From Phymorhynchus buccinoides (taxonomy: Eukaryota > Mollusca > Gastropoda > Neogastropoda > Raphitomidae), in the NCBI GenBank assembly GCA_017654935.2, contig CM065689.1, positions 61,349,672 to 61,413,671 of the forward strand: a stretch of DNA of 64,000 bases, read 5' to 3'. Positions 10,166 to 23,989 of the stretch are shown in pieces. Under the pieces are notes generated by a model. That model ran no database searches, was not told the origin of the DNA, and saw only the letters and a list, made by a program, of their open reading frames with translations. The stretch's first letter is position 1. The number at the start of each line of letters is the position of its first letter. Position numbers and translations under genes: made by a program.

Positions 10166-10475
10166 CTCCCATTTGTACAGAGAAAACCACACCTATAAAC
10201 ACCTAATACATGCGCACGCGCATACGCGCAAATACATCACACACACGAGCGTAGTCCCTCATTCCCCTCACCCCTCGTCTCACACACCCCCATACCACTC
10301 ACGCCCCGCCACCCCCCCCCCCCCCCCACAACCCTCCTCCCTCCCCACATACACAACAACACACACACACATTCACACACACTACACACACACACACAGA
10401 CGCACACACACTGGCGTGAACACACACACACACACACACATCATACAAGGTGCCCAGTCATACACACAAATATAA
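10166..10475. repeat. CA-rich and C-rich low-complexity tract
   Basis: Imperfect (CA)n with a run of about 17 C residues near 10310. Frames through it are compositional artefacts. Confidence 0.9.
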
Positions 10476-10745
10476 TGATATCCTGGTGTTAAGCAGGCCC
10501 GAGAAGTACAGACACCTGCAGTGTTGGTTGTGAAATTAGAGCAACACTCTCAGAATCGCATCCGTTAAGCGGATGAAGCTCGACTGTGGTTTCAGGCTTC
10601 CCATTGAGCTCTAAACATGGAACATTCTTTAACCACATCTATCCTACTCCAGTTGTTGGTTGTTGGCTTACCCTGGCTAAAAGACTCCAGGGATGATCCC
10701 AACAGCCGAAGCACTTGAACATAAATGCATCAGTTAGGGACCGTC
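10476..10745. other. Unique sequence between low-complexity DNA and the 50-bp array
   Basis: Contains a small inverted repeat (GCATCCGTTAAGCGGATG near 10560). No gene recognised. Confidence 0.4.
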
Positions 10746-10746
10746 T

Positions 10747-12415
10747 TAGAGTACCCTGCCACGTGTTTAGCCACACTGGTCTTCAGGGAATCCTGCTCCA
10801 GTAAGTTCAGTAGTTTAGGGGTATAGGTCGCTTAGGTACCCCGCCACGTGTTTAGCCACACTGGGTCTTGGGAGGGAATCCTACTCCAGTACCCCGCCAT
10901 GTGTTTAGCCACACTGGGCACGTGTTTAGCCTCACTGGGCATGTGAATCCTACTCCAGTACCCTGCCACGTGTTTAGCCACACTGGGTCTGGGGGAATCC
11001 TACTCCAGTACCCTGCCACGTGTTTAGCCACACTCTTGGGGAATCCTACTCCAGTACCCTGCCACGTGTTTAGCCACACTGGGTCTAGGGGAATCCTACT
11101 CCAGTACCCTGCCACGTGTTTAGCCACACTGGGTCTGGGGGAATCCTACTCCAGTACCCTGCCACGTGTTTAGCCACACTGGGTCTGGGGGAATCCTACT
11201 CCAGTACCCCACCATGTGTTTAGCCACACTGGGTCTAGGGGAATCCTACTCCAGTACCCCACCATGTGTTTAGCCACACTGGGTCTTGGGGAATCCTACT
11301 CCAGTACCCCACCATGTGTTTAGCCACACTGGGTCTACGGGAATCCTACTCCAGTACCCCACCATGTGTTTAGCCACACTGGGTCTACGGGAATCCTACT
11401 CCAGTACCCCACCATGTGTTTAGCCACACTGGGTCTAGGGGAATCCTACTCCAGTACCCCACCATGTGTTTAGCCACACTGGGTCTGGGGGAATCCTACT
11501 CCAGTACCCTGCCACGTGTTTAGCCACACTGGGTCTAGGGGAATCCTACTCCAGTACCCCACCATGTGTTTAGCCACACTGGGTCTGGGGGAATCCTACT
11601 CCAGTACCCCACCATGTGTTTAGCCACACTGGGTCTGGGGGAATCCTACTCCAGTACCCCACCATGTGTTTAGCCACACTGGGTCTAGGGGAATCCTACT
11701 CCAGTACCCCACCATGTGTTTAGCCACACTGGGTCTGGGGGAATCCTACTCCAGGGTGTTTAGCCACACTGGGTCTAGGGGAATCCTACTCCAGTACCCC
11801 ACCATGTGTTTAGCCACACTGGGTCTAGGGGAATCCTACTCCAGTACCCCACCATGTGTTTAGCCACACTGGGTCTAGGGGAATCCTACTCCAGTACCCC
11901 ACCATGTGTTTAGCCACACTGGGTCTAGGGGAATCCTACTCCAGTACCCTGCCATGTGTTTAGCCACACTGGGTCTAGGGGAATCCTACTCCAGTACCCC
12001 ACCATGTGTTTAGCCACACTGGGTCTAGGGGAATCCTACTCCAGTACCCTGTCATGTGTTTAGCCACACTGGGTCTAGGGGAATCCTACTCCAGTACCCC
12101 ACCATGTGTTTAGCCACACTGGGTCTAGGGGAATCCTACTCCAGTACCCCACCATGTGTTTAGCCACACTGGGTCTAGGGGAATCCTACTCCAGTACCCT
12201 GCCACGTGTTTAGCCACACTGGGTCTAATCGGGAATCCTACTCCAGTACCCCACCATGTGTTTAGCCACACTGGGTCTAGGGGAATCCTACTCCAGTACC
12301 CTGCCATGTGTTTAGCCACACTGGGTCTAGGGGAATCCTACTCCAGTACCCCACCATGTGTTTAGCCACACTGGGTCTTGGGGGAATCCTGCTCCAGTAA
12401 GTTCAGTAGTTTAGG
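10747..12415. repeat. 50-bp minisatellite, about 33 copies
   Basis: Units contain GGGAATCCTACTCCAGTACC and GTGTTTAGCCACACTGGGTC. The same flank, AATCCTGCTCCAGTAAGTTC followed by AGTAGTTTAGG, occurs at both ends (10790-10822 and 12386-12415). The array looks like expansion of a single unit inside a duplicated flank. Variation concentrates at CCCCGCCACGTG and its CpG-lost derivatives CCCTGCCACGTG and CCCCACCATGTG. Confidence 0.95.
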
Positions 12416-12890
12416 CTGCTTGACACAGGTGCAGCTACATTGGAGTGTAAATGAGAGAAGGGGAAATAATCGTGTCCTAACAATTAGGAGAAATATACCA
12501 TCCACTCTTTCTATCATGTCTCAACAACAACATAGCATGCAGCATGCACACACACACACATAAGAAACCACACAGGCTGTTGTTATGTTGTAAAGGAATG
12601 CTTTGGTACTGGTGACACAATTGACAAATAACAACAATAAAGCTACATAACTTTTTTTATACATTAAAAGCAAAATGCCAACCATTGCTGAAATAAATAT
12701 TTTTAAAAATAAATGATAATCAAATCACAAGGTAACCAAGTACTATTGGAGGGACTTTAAAAGGATCTATTTTTCCAATTAAAAAAGGGGGGGGGGGGGG
12801 GAACAAAATGTACAAGTAATTTAACAAAGCCAAAGTTAGTGACCTATGTCTGGGCAGTTTTTCTCTTATCTACAGGTGCCTTGAACTTTC
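12416..12890. other. AT-rich unique sequence with a poly-G run
   Basis: Includes a short CA tract near 12545 and a poly-G run near 12787-12801. No gene seen. Confidence 0.5.
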
Positions 12891-12899
12891 AAGTTGTCA

Positions 12900-13495
12900 T
12901 ATGTCGTCTTGTCATTTCTTAAAGAGCAACTCTGACGGATGCGTTTTTGTAAGAAACATGTCCAGATCACCAGGAAAACACCCTTTACAGAGATGCAACA
13001 CTGACTTTGCTCCGGTTTCATAGAAATCGAACCGTCAAATTGTCGATTCCCCCTTGGCAGAGGTGCTGGAAGTCAAATTCTTTCACCCAAAGAGAAGGCG
13101 TGTGCTGTCTCTTTTCTAATGGCCGCCAAATCGTTTGCACAAAACGTTCACAATACAAGCCTTTTTTTTCTTTCTTTTTTTAAATTTTGTATACAGATTA
13201 TCAAAAGGAGTTTCGCTCACAACAAAGGAAACATCCAATTTTTGTTTTTACTGCACTACCAAAAAAAGAAAACGCTTCAACAACAACGAGTGACCTCCAC
13301 CCACCCCATCCAAAATGGCTACTCTCTCCGGCATCTCCGCCAAGGAGGAATCGCCGTTTTGACGGTTTAATTTATAGGAAACCAGAGCAAAGTGAGTGTT
13401 CCGATCCTTGAAAAGGCTGTCTTTCTGGTGATCTCCATGTGTTTCTTGCAAAACCTCCTCCGTCAGGGTGCCCCTTGAACAGTGATTCCTCAATG
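12900..13495. repeat. Foldback element of about 0.6 kb
   Basis: The left arm (about 12915-13075) contains AGAAACATGTCCAGATCACC and ACTTTGCTCCGGTTTCATAG. The right arm (about 13325-13480), read on the minus strand, gives AGAAACACATGGAGATCACC and CTTTGCTCTGGTTTCCTATA. Further matched blocks lie on both sides, CTGACGG outside and CCTTGGCAGAGGTGC/CCTTGGCGGAGATGC inside. The loop is about 250 bp. Frames of 74-105 codons in it have no recognisable domain. Confidence 0.7.
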
Positions 13496-13768
13496 GGTAT
13501 TCACTCATTGATGGATAACCTCTACTTAAACTCTTAAAAGGAGCTAAATGTTTTGCATATTCCAATCAAAATAGACATACACTGTAGCAGTAACATTTTG
13601 TGGCCAAAACGTTATTGTCAGTTGAGATTTTGATGACCGCTAATACAATGTGCTACTCCTTGCTCTCAGCACCAGGGTTCTAAACAATTTCTAATCATGG
13701 AGTCATTCGATGGAATGATCTACCCTGGTGAAGCCAAAATCAGTGCTGCATGTCAGCGATAAACACCT
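13496..13768. other. Unique sequence without recognised features
   Basis: No convincing coding or repeat content. Confidence 0.4.
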
Positions 13769-15362
13769 AGCACCCCGTCCCCACCCTGCACACAGACACC
13801 TCAACACCTAGCACCCCATCCCCACCCTGCACACAGACACCTCAACACCTAGCACCCCATCCCCACCCTGCACACAGACACCTCAACACCTAGCACCCCA
13901 TCCCCACCCTGCACACAGACACCTCAACACCTAGCACCCCATCCCCACCCTGCACACAGACACCTCAACACCTAGCACCCCATCCCCACCCTGCACACAG
14001 ACACCTCAACACCTAGCACCCCATCCCCACCCTGCACACAGACACCTCAACACCTAGCACCCCATCCCCACCCTGCACACAGACACCTCAACACCTAGCA
14101 CCCCATCCCCACCCTGCACACAGACACCTCAACACCTAGCACCCCATCCCCACCCTGCACACAGACACCTCAACACCTAGCACCCCATCCCCACCCTGCA
14201 CACAGACACCTCAACACCTAGCACCCCATCCCCACCCTGCACACAGACACCTCAACACCTAGCACCCCATCCCCACCCTGCACACAGACACCTCAACACC
14301 TAGCACCCCATCCCCACCCTGCACACAGACACCTCAACACCTAGCACCCCATCCCCACCCTGCACACAGACACCTAGCACCCCATCCCCACCCTGCACAC
14401 AGACACCTCAACACCTAGCACCCTATCCCCACCCTGCACACAGACACCTCAACACCTAGCACCCCATCCCCACCCTGCACACAGACACCTAGCACCCCAT
14501 CCCCACCCTGCACACAGACACCTCAACACCTAGCACCCTATCCCCACCCTGCACACAGACACCTCAACACCTAGCACCCCATCCCCACCCTGCACACAGA
14601 CACTCAACACCTAGCACCCCATCCCCACCCTGCACACAGACACCTAGCACCTAGCACCCCATCCCCACCCTGCACACAGACACCTAGCACCTAGCATCCC
14701 CACCCTGCACACAGACACCTCAACACCTAGCACCCCATCCCCACCCTGCACACAGACACCTCAACACCTAGCACATCCCCACCCTGCACACAGACACCTA
14801 GCACCTAGCACCCCATCCCCACCCTGCACACAGACACCTCAACACCTAGCACCCCATCCCTACCCTGCACACAGACACCTCAACACCTAGCACCCCATCC
14901 CCACCCTGCACACAGACACCTCAACACCTAGCTCCCCATCCCCACCCTGCACACAGACACCTCAACACCTAGCACCCCATCCCCACCCTGCACACAGACA
15001 CCTAGCACTCCATCCCCACCCTGCACACAGACACCTAGCACCCCATCCCCACCCTGCACACAGACACCTCCAGCACCCCACCCCATCCCCACCCTGCACA
15101 CAGACACCTAGCACTCCATCCAGACACCTCAACACCTAGCACCCCATCCCCACCCTGCACACAGACACCCTGCTCACAGACACCTAGCACCCCATCCCCA
15201 CCCTGCACACAGACACCTAGCACCCCATCCCCACCCTGCACACAGACACCTAGCACCCCATCCCCACCCTGCACACAGACACCTCAACACCTAGCACCCC
15301 ATCCCCACCCTGCACACAGACACCTAGCACCCCATCCCCACCCTGCACACAAACACCTTAAC
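13769..15362. repeat. 41-bp minisatellite, about 39 copies
   Basis: Units contain CACCTAGCACCCCATCCCCA and CCCTGCACACAGACACCTCA. The first about 14 units are near-identical 41-mers. From about 14370 onward, 33-bp units lacking CTCAACAC and other irregular units become frequent, so the right half is the older or less homogenised part. Confidence 0.95.
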
Positions 15363-15723
15363 ACCTGACAAAGCATGTTCTTCAAAGACAAAGTAAACAG
15401 TCTGATGTATGAATAGTGGTGCTCACGGTTTAACACTGACAAAGCATGTTCTTCAAAGACAAAGTAAACAGTCTGATGTATGAATAGTGGTGCTCACGGT
15501 TTAACACTGACAAAGCATGTTCTTCAAAGACAAAGTAAACAGTCTGATGTATGAATAGTGGTGCTCACGGTTTAACACTGACAAAGCATGTTCTTCAAAG
15601 ACAAAGTAACTCAACAGTCTGATGTATGAATAGTGGTGCTCACGGTTTAATACTGACAAAGCATGTTCTTCAAAGACAAAGTAAACAGTCTGATGTATGA
15701 ATAGTGGTGCTCACGGTTTAACA
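15363..15723. repeat. 71-bp minisatellite, five copies
   Basis: Units contain CTGACAAAGCATGTTCTTCA and GATGTATGAATAGTGGTGCT. One unit has a 4-bp insertion (GTAACTCAACAG). It directly abuts the 41-bp array with no spacer. Confidence 0.95.
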
Positions 15724-15741
15724 AGAAACGAGGTGTTCAGT

Positions 15742-15845
15742 GCCGTAGTTCACGGACTACAAGGCGATTCTAATTATAAAGCCACACCCTCAATTTAACA
15801 ACAAAACTGAATTAAAACACACACAGGGCGCAATATATTATAGGG
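15742..15845. mobile_element. Truncated MITE related to the element at 5.1 kb
   Basis: CACGGACTACAAGGCGATTC followed by TAATTATAAAG matches, in inverted orientation, the right end of the 5078-5252 MITE, and the AAAACTGAATT interior also matches. The opposite end is degraded (GGGCGCAATATATTATAGGG). The 42-bp array begins immediately after it. Confidence 0.5.
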
Positions 15846-15861
15846 CGCATGCAAAGTGATC

Positions 15862-16480
15862 GAACAAAAGCAAACAATAGATCAATAATCACATGTTCAA
15901 AATCAACAAAAGCAAACAATACATCAATAATCACATGTTCAAAATCAACAAAAGCAAACAATAGATCAATAATCACATGTTCAAAATCAACTACATCAAA
16001 CAATAGATCAATAATCACATGTTCAAAATCAACAAACATCAAACAATAGATCAATAATCACATGTTCAAAATCAACTACATGTACAAACAACAGATCAAT
16101 AATCACATCAAAATGCAACACATAGATCAATAATCACATGTTCAAAATCAACAACAGACAAACAATAGATCAATAATCACATGTTCAAAATCAACAACAT
16201 CAAACAATAGATCAATAATCACATGTTCAAAATCAACAAAAGCAAACAATAGATCAATAATCACATGTTCAAAATCAACTACATCAAACAATAGATCAAT
16301 AATCACATGTTCAAAATCAACTACATCAAACAATAGATCAATAATCACATGTTCAAAATCAACTACATCAAACAATAGATCAATAATCACATGTTCAAAA
16401 TCAACTACATCAAACAATAGATCAATAATCACATGTTCAAAATCAACTACATCAATCACAATAGATCCAATAATCACAAG
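15862..16480. repeat. 42-bp minisatellite, about 15 copies
   Basis: Units contain AACAATAGATCAATAATCAC and ATGTTCAAAATCAACTACAT. Because 42 is divisible by three, an antisense frame repeating a 14-residue peptide stays open; it is not a gene. Variation is in the last 8-10 bases (AACAAAAGC, AACTACATC, AACAACATC). Confidence 0.95.
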
Positions 16481-16499
16481 GCAGCATGTGCAATTTCTG

Positions 16500-19400
16500 T
16501 GACGGACATCATCAACGGTGTGCAGACAACACAATAGATGTACAGACAATATCAGACATGACAGTGTACAGACAACACAATGACAGTGAACAGACAACAT
16601 AACAATGATGGTGTGGTGTGCAGACAACATAACAATGACAGTGTACAGACAACATCAACAATGACGGTGTACAGACAACATAACAATGACGGTGTACAGA
16701 CAACATAACAATGACGGTGTACAGACAACATAACAATGATGGTGTACAGACAACATAACAATGAACAGACAACATAACAATGATGGTGTACAAACACAAC
16801 ATAACAATGATGACAGTGTACATCACAATGACAACATAGACAATGACAGTGTACAGACAACATAACAATGACAGTGTACAGACAACATAACAATGATGGT
16901 GTACAGACAACATAACAATGACAGTGTACAGACAACATAACAATGACAGTGTACAGACAACATAACAATGATGGTGTACAATGACAACAGACAACAAATG
17001 ACAGTGTACAGACAACATAACAATGACGGTGGTACAGACAACATAACAATGACAGTGTACAGACAACATAACAATGTGACAGTGTACAGACAACATAACA
17101 ATGACAGTGTACAGACAACATAACAATGACAGTGTACAGACAACATAACAATGATGGTGTACAGACAACATAACAATGACAGGTGTACAGACAACATAAC
17201 AATGACAGTGTACAGACAACATAACAATGACGGTGTACAGACAACATAACAATGACAGTGTACAGACAACATAACAATGATGGTGTACAGACAACATAAC
17301 AATGACGGTGTACAGACAACATAACAATGATGGTGTACAGACAACATAACAATGACGGTGTACAGACAACATAACAATGATGGTGTACAGACAACATAAC
17401 AATGACAGTGTACAGACAACATAACAATGATGGTGTACAGACAACATAACAATGACATGTGTACAGACAACAAATGACATGTACAGACAACATAACAATG
17501 ACGGTGTACAGACAACATAACAATGACAGTGTACAGACAACATAACAATGACAGTGTACAGACAACATAACAATGACAGGTGTACAGACAACATAACAAT
17601 GACAACAGACAACATAACAATGACATAACAATGGTGTACAGACAACATAACAATGACGGTGTACAGACAACAACATAACAATGACGGTGTACAGACAACA
17701 TAACAATGACAGTGTACAGACAACATAACAATGACAGTGTACAGACAACATAACAATGACGGTGTACAGACAACACAACAATGACAGTGTACAGACAACA
17801 TAGACAATGACAATGATGGTGTACAGACAACACAATGTACAGACAACATAACAATGATGGTGTACAGACAACATAACAATGACAGTGTACAGACAACATA
17901 ACAATGATGGTGTACAGACAACATAACAATGACGGTGTACAGACAACATAACAATGACAAGACAACATAACAATGACGGTGTACAGACAACATAACAATG
18001 ACAGTGTACAGACAACATAACAATGACGGTGTACAGACAACATAACAATGATGGTGTACAGACAACATAACAATGATGGTGTACAGACAACATAACAATG
18101 ACGGTGTACAGACAACATAACAATGACGGTGTACAGACAACATAACAATGACAGTGTACAGACAACATAACAATGACGGTGTACAGACAACATAACAATG
18201 ACAGTGTACAGACAACATAACAATGATGGTGTACAGACAACATAACAATGACGGTGTACAGACAACATAACAATGACACAGACAACATAACAATGATGGT
18301 GTACAGACAACATAACAATGACGGTGTACAGACAACATAACAATGACAGTGTACAGACAACATAACAATGACGGTGTACAGACAACATAACAATGACGGT
18401 GTACAGACAACATAACAATGATGGTGTACAGACAACATAACAATGATGGTGTACAGACAACATAACAATGATGGTGTACAGACAACATAACAATGATGGT
18501 GTACAGACAACATAACAATGACGGTGTACAGACAACATAACAATGACAGGTGTACAGACAACATAACAATGACGGTGTACAGACAACATAACAATGACGG
18601 TGTACAGACAACATAACAATGATGGTGTACAGACAACATAACAATGACGGTGTACAGACAACATAACAATGACGGTGTACAGACAACATAACAATGATGG
18701 TGTACAGACAACATAACAATGACGGTGTACAGACAACACAACAATGACAGTGTACAGACAACATAACAATGACGGTGTAACATGACGGTGTACAGACAAC
18801 ATAACAATGACGGTGTACAGACAACATAACAATGACAGTGTACAGACAACATAACAATGATGGTGTACAGACAACATAACAATGACGGTGTACAGACAAC
18901 ATAACAATGACGGTGTACAGACAACATAACAATGACAGTGTACAGACAACATAACAATGACGGTGTACAGACAACATAACAATGACGGTGTACAGACAAC
19001 ATAACAATGACGGTGTACAGACAACATAACAATGACAGACAACATAACAATGATGGTGTACAGACAACATAACAATGACAGTGTACAGACAACATAACAA
19101 TGACAGTGTACAGACAACATAACAATGATGGTGTACAGACAACATAACAATGACGGTGTACAGACAACATAACAATGATGGTGTACAGACAACATAACAA
19201 TGACGGTGTACAGACAACATAACAATGATGGTGTACAGACAACATAACAATGACAGTGTACAGACAACATAACAATGACGGTGTACAGACAACATAACAA
19301 TGACGGTGTACAGACAACATAACAATGATGGTGTACAGACAACATAACAATGATGGTGTACAGACAACATAACAATGACGGTGTACAGACAACATAACAA

Positions 19401-22400
19401 TGACAGACAACATAACAATGATGGTGTACAGACAACACAACAATGACAGTGTACAGACAACATAACAATGACGGTGTACAGACAACATAACAATGACGGT
19501 GTACAGACAACACAACAATGACGGTGTACAGACAACATAACAATGACAGTGTACAGACAACATCACAATGACGGTGTACAGACAACATAACAATGACAGT
19601 GTACAGACAACATAACAATGACGGTGTACAGACAACATAACAATGATGGTGTACAGACAACATAACAATGACGGTGTACAGACAACATAACAATGACGGT
19701 GTACAGACAACATAACAATGACGGTGTACAGACAACATAACAATGACAATGACGGTGTACAGACAACATAACAATGACGGTGTACAGACAACATAACAAT
19801 GATGGTGTACAGACAACATATACAATGACAGTGTACAGACAACATAACAATGACAGTGTACAGACAACATAACAATGATGGTGTACAGACAACATAACAA
19901 TGACGGTGTACAGACAACACAACAATGACGGTGTACAGACAACATAACAATGACAGACAACATAACAATGACGGTGTACAGACAACATAACAATGACAGT
20001 GTACAGACAACATAACAATGACGGTGTACAGACAACACAATGAACAATGACAGTGTACAGACAACATAACAATGACAACAGACAACATAACAATGATGGT
20101 GTACAGACAACATAACAATGACGGTGTACAGACAACATAACAATGACGGTGTACAGACAACATAACAATGACGGTGTACAGACAACACAATGACGGTGTA
20201 CAGACAACATAACAATGACGGTGTACAGACAACATAACAATGACGGTGTACAACATAACAATGACGGTGTACAGACAACATAACAATGATGGTGTACAGA
20301 CAACATAACAATGACGGTGTACAGACAACATAACAATGACGGTGTACAGACAACATAACAATGATGGTGTACAGACAACATAACAATGACGGTGTACAGA
20401 CAACATAACAATGACGGTGTACAGACAACATAACAATGACGGTGTACAGACAACATAACAATGACGGTGTACAGACAACATAACAATGACGGTGTACAGA
20501 CAACATAACAATGACGGTGTACAGACAACATAACAATGACAGTGTACAGACAACATAACAATGACGGTGTACAGACAACATAACAATGACAGTGTACAGA
20601 CAACATAACAATGACGGTGTACAGACAACATAACAATGACGGTGTACAGACAACATAACAATGACAGTGTACAGACAACATAACAATGACGGTGTACAGA
20701 CAACATAACAATGACGGTGTACAGACAACATAACAATGACGGTGTACAGACAACATAACAATGATGGTGTACAGACAACATAACAATGACGGTGTACAGA
20801 CAACATAACAATGACGGTGTACAGACAACATAACAATGACGGTGTACAGACAACATAACAATGATGGTGTACAGACAACATAACAATGACAGTGTACAGA
20901 CAACATAACAATGATGGTGTACAGACAACACAACAATGACGGTGTACAGACAACATAACAATGACGGTGTACAGACAACATAACAATGATGGTGTACAGA
21001 CAACATAACAATGACGGTGTACAGACAACATAACAATGACGGTGTACAGACAACATAACAATGATGGTGTACAGACAACATAACAATGACAGTGTACAGA
21101 CAACATAACAATGACGGTGTACAGACAACATAACAATGACGGTGTACAGACAACACAACAATGACGGTGTACAGACAACACAACAATGACAATGTGTACA
21201 GACAACATAACAATGACGGTGTACAGACAACATATGATGGTGTACAGACAACATAACAATGACGGTGTACAGACAACATAACAATGACGGTGTACAGACA
21301 ACATAACAATGACGGTGTACAGACAACATAACAATGACGGTGATGGTGTACAGACAACATAACAATGACGGTGTACAGACAACATAACAATGACGGTGTA
21401 CAGACAACATAACAATGACGGTGTACAGACAACATAACAATGATGGTGTACAGACAACATAACAATGACTGTGTACAGACAACATAACAATGACGGTGTA
21501 CAGACAACATAACAATGACGGTGTACAACAACATAACAATGATGGTGTACAGACAACATAACAATGACGGTGTACAGACAACATAACAATGACGGTGTAA
21601 CAGACAACATAACAATGACGGTGTACAGACAACATAACAATGACGGTGTACAGACAACATAACAATGACGGTGTACAGACAACATAACAATGACGGTGTA
21701 CAGACAACATAACAATGATGGTGTACAGAACATAACAATGACGGTGTACAGACAACATAACAATGACGGTGTACAGACAACATAACAATGACGGTGTACA
21801 GACAACATAACAATGACAGTGTACAGACAACATAACAATGACGGTGTACAGACAACATAACAATGATGGTGTACAGACAACATAACAATGACGGTGTACA
21901 GACAACATAACAATGACGGTGTACAGACAACATAACAATGACGGTGTACAGACAACATAACAATGACGGTGTACAGACAACATAACAATGACGGTGTACA
22001 GACAACATAACAATGACGGTGTACAGACAACACAATGACGGTGTACAGACAACATAACAATGACGGTGTACAGACAACATAACAATGACGGTGTACAGAC
22101 AACATAACAATGACAACAGACAACATAACAATGACGGTGTACAGACAACACAACAATGACGGTGTACAGACAACATAACAATGACAGTGTACAGACAACA
22201 TAACAATGACGGTGTACAGACAACATAACAATGACGGTGTACAGACAACATAACAATGACGGTGTACAGACACAAATGACATAACAATGAATGGTGTACA
22301 GACAACATAACAATGACGGTGTACAGACAACATAACAATGACGGTGTACAGACAACATAACAATGATGGTGTACAGACAACATAACAATGACGGTGTACA

Positions 22401-23865
22401 GACAACATAACAATGATGGTGTACAGACAACATAACAATGACGGTGTACAGACAACATAACAATGATGGTGTACAGACAACATAACAATGACGGTGTACA
22501 GACAACACAACAATGACGGTGTACAGACAACATAACAATGACGGTGTACAGACAACATAACAATGACGGTGTACAGACAACATAACAATGACGGTGTACA
22601 GACAACATAACAATGACGGTGTACAGACAACATAACAATGATGGTGTACAGACAACATAACAATGACGGTGTACAGACAACATAACAATGACGGTGTACA
22701 GACAACATAACAATGACGGTGTACAGACAACATAACAATGACGGTGTACAGACAACATGAACAATGACGGTGTACAGACAACATAACAATGACGGTGTAC
22801 AGACAACATAACAATGACAGTGTACAGACAACATAACAATGATGGTGTACAGACAACATAACAATGACGGTGTACAGACAACATAACAATGACGGTGTAC
22901 AGACAACATAACAATGACGGTGTACAGACAACATAACAATGACGGTGTACAGACAACATAACAATGACGGTGTACAGACAACATAACAATGACGGTGTAC
23001 AGACAACATAACAATGACGGTGTACAGACAACATAACAATGACGGTGTACAGACAACATAACAATGACAGTGTACAGACAACATAACAATGACGGTGTAC
23101 AGACAACATAACAATGACGGTGTACAGACAACATAACAATGACGGTGTACAGACAACATAACAATGACGGTGTACAGACAACATAACAATGACGGTGTAC
23201 AGACAACATAACAATGACGGTGTACAGACAACATAACAATGACGGTGTACAGACAACATAACAATGACGGTGTACAGACAACATAACAATGATGGTGTAC
23301 AGACACAGACACATAACAATGACGGTGTACAGACAACATAACAATGACGGTGTACAGACAACATAACAATGACGGTGTACAGACAACATAACAATGACGG
23401 TGTACAGACAACATAACAATGACGGTGTACAGACAACAATGAACAGATGACGGTGTACAGACAACATAACAATGATGGTGTACAGACAACATAACAATGA
23501 CGGTGTACAGACAACATAACAATGACGGTGTACAGACAACATAACAATGACGGTGTACAGACAACATAACAATGACGGTGTACAGACAACATAACAATGA
23601 CGGTGTACAGACAACATAACAATGACGGTGTACAGACAACATGGTGTACAGACAACATAACAATGACATTCATGTACAGACAACATAACAATGACGGTGT
23701 ACAGACAACATAACAATGACAGTGTACAGACAACATAACAATGATGGTGTACAGACAACACAACAATGACGGTGTACAGACAACATAACAATGATGGTGT
23801 ACAGACAACATAACAATGACGGTGTGGTACAGACAACATAACAATGACGGTGTACAGACATTAAA
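16500..23865. repeat. 25-bp satellite, about 290 copies
   Basis: Basic unit ACAATGACGGTGTACAGACA plus ACATA, repeated for about 7.4 kb. The main variable site is the CG in GACGGTG, which appears as CG, CA or TG. The left third is irregular, with many partial units. The right end (about 22.9-23.3 kb) is almost uniform in the CG form. Three minus-strand frames remain open for 1,000 to 2,400 codons because the unit lacks stops in any frame. Their cysteine-rich 25-residue periodic products are artefacts. Confidence 0.97.
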
Positions 23866-23989
23866 ACAAATACATAACATGCTATGGATGGATTTGACTT
23901 TGTTTCATTCTTTAGCATGACGACTGCCATATAACATATATACCAACAGAACCTACTTGGTATCCCCACTGCCCTTGTAAGGAGGAGAA

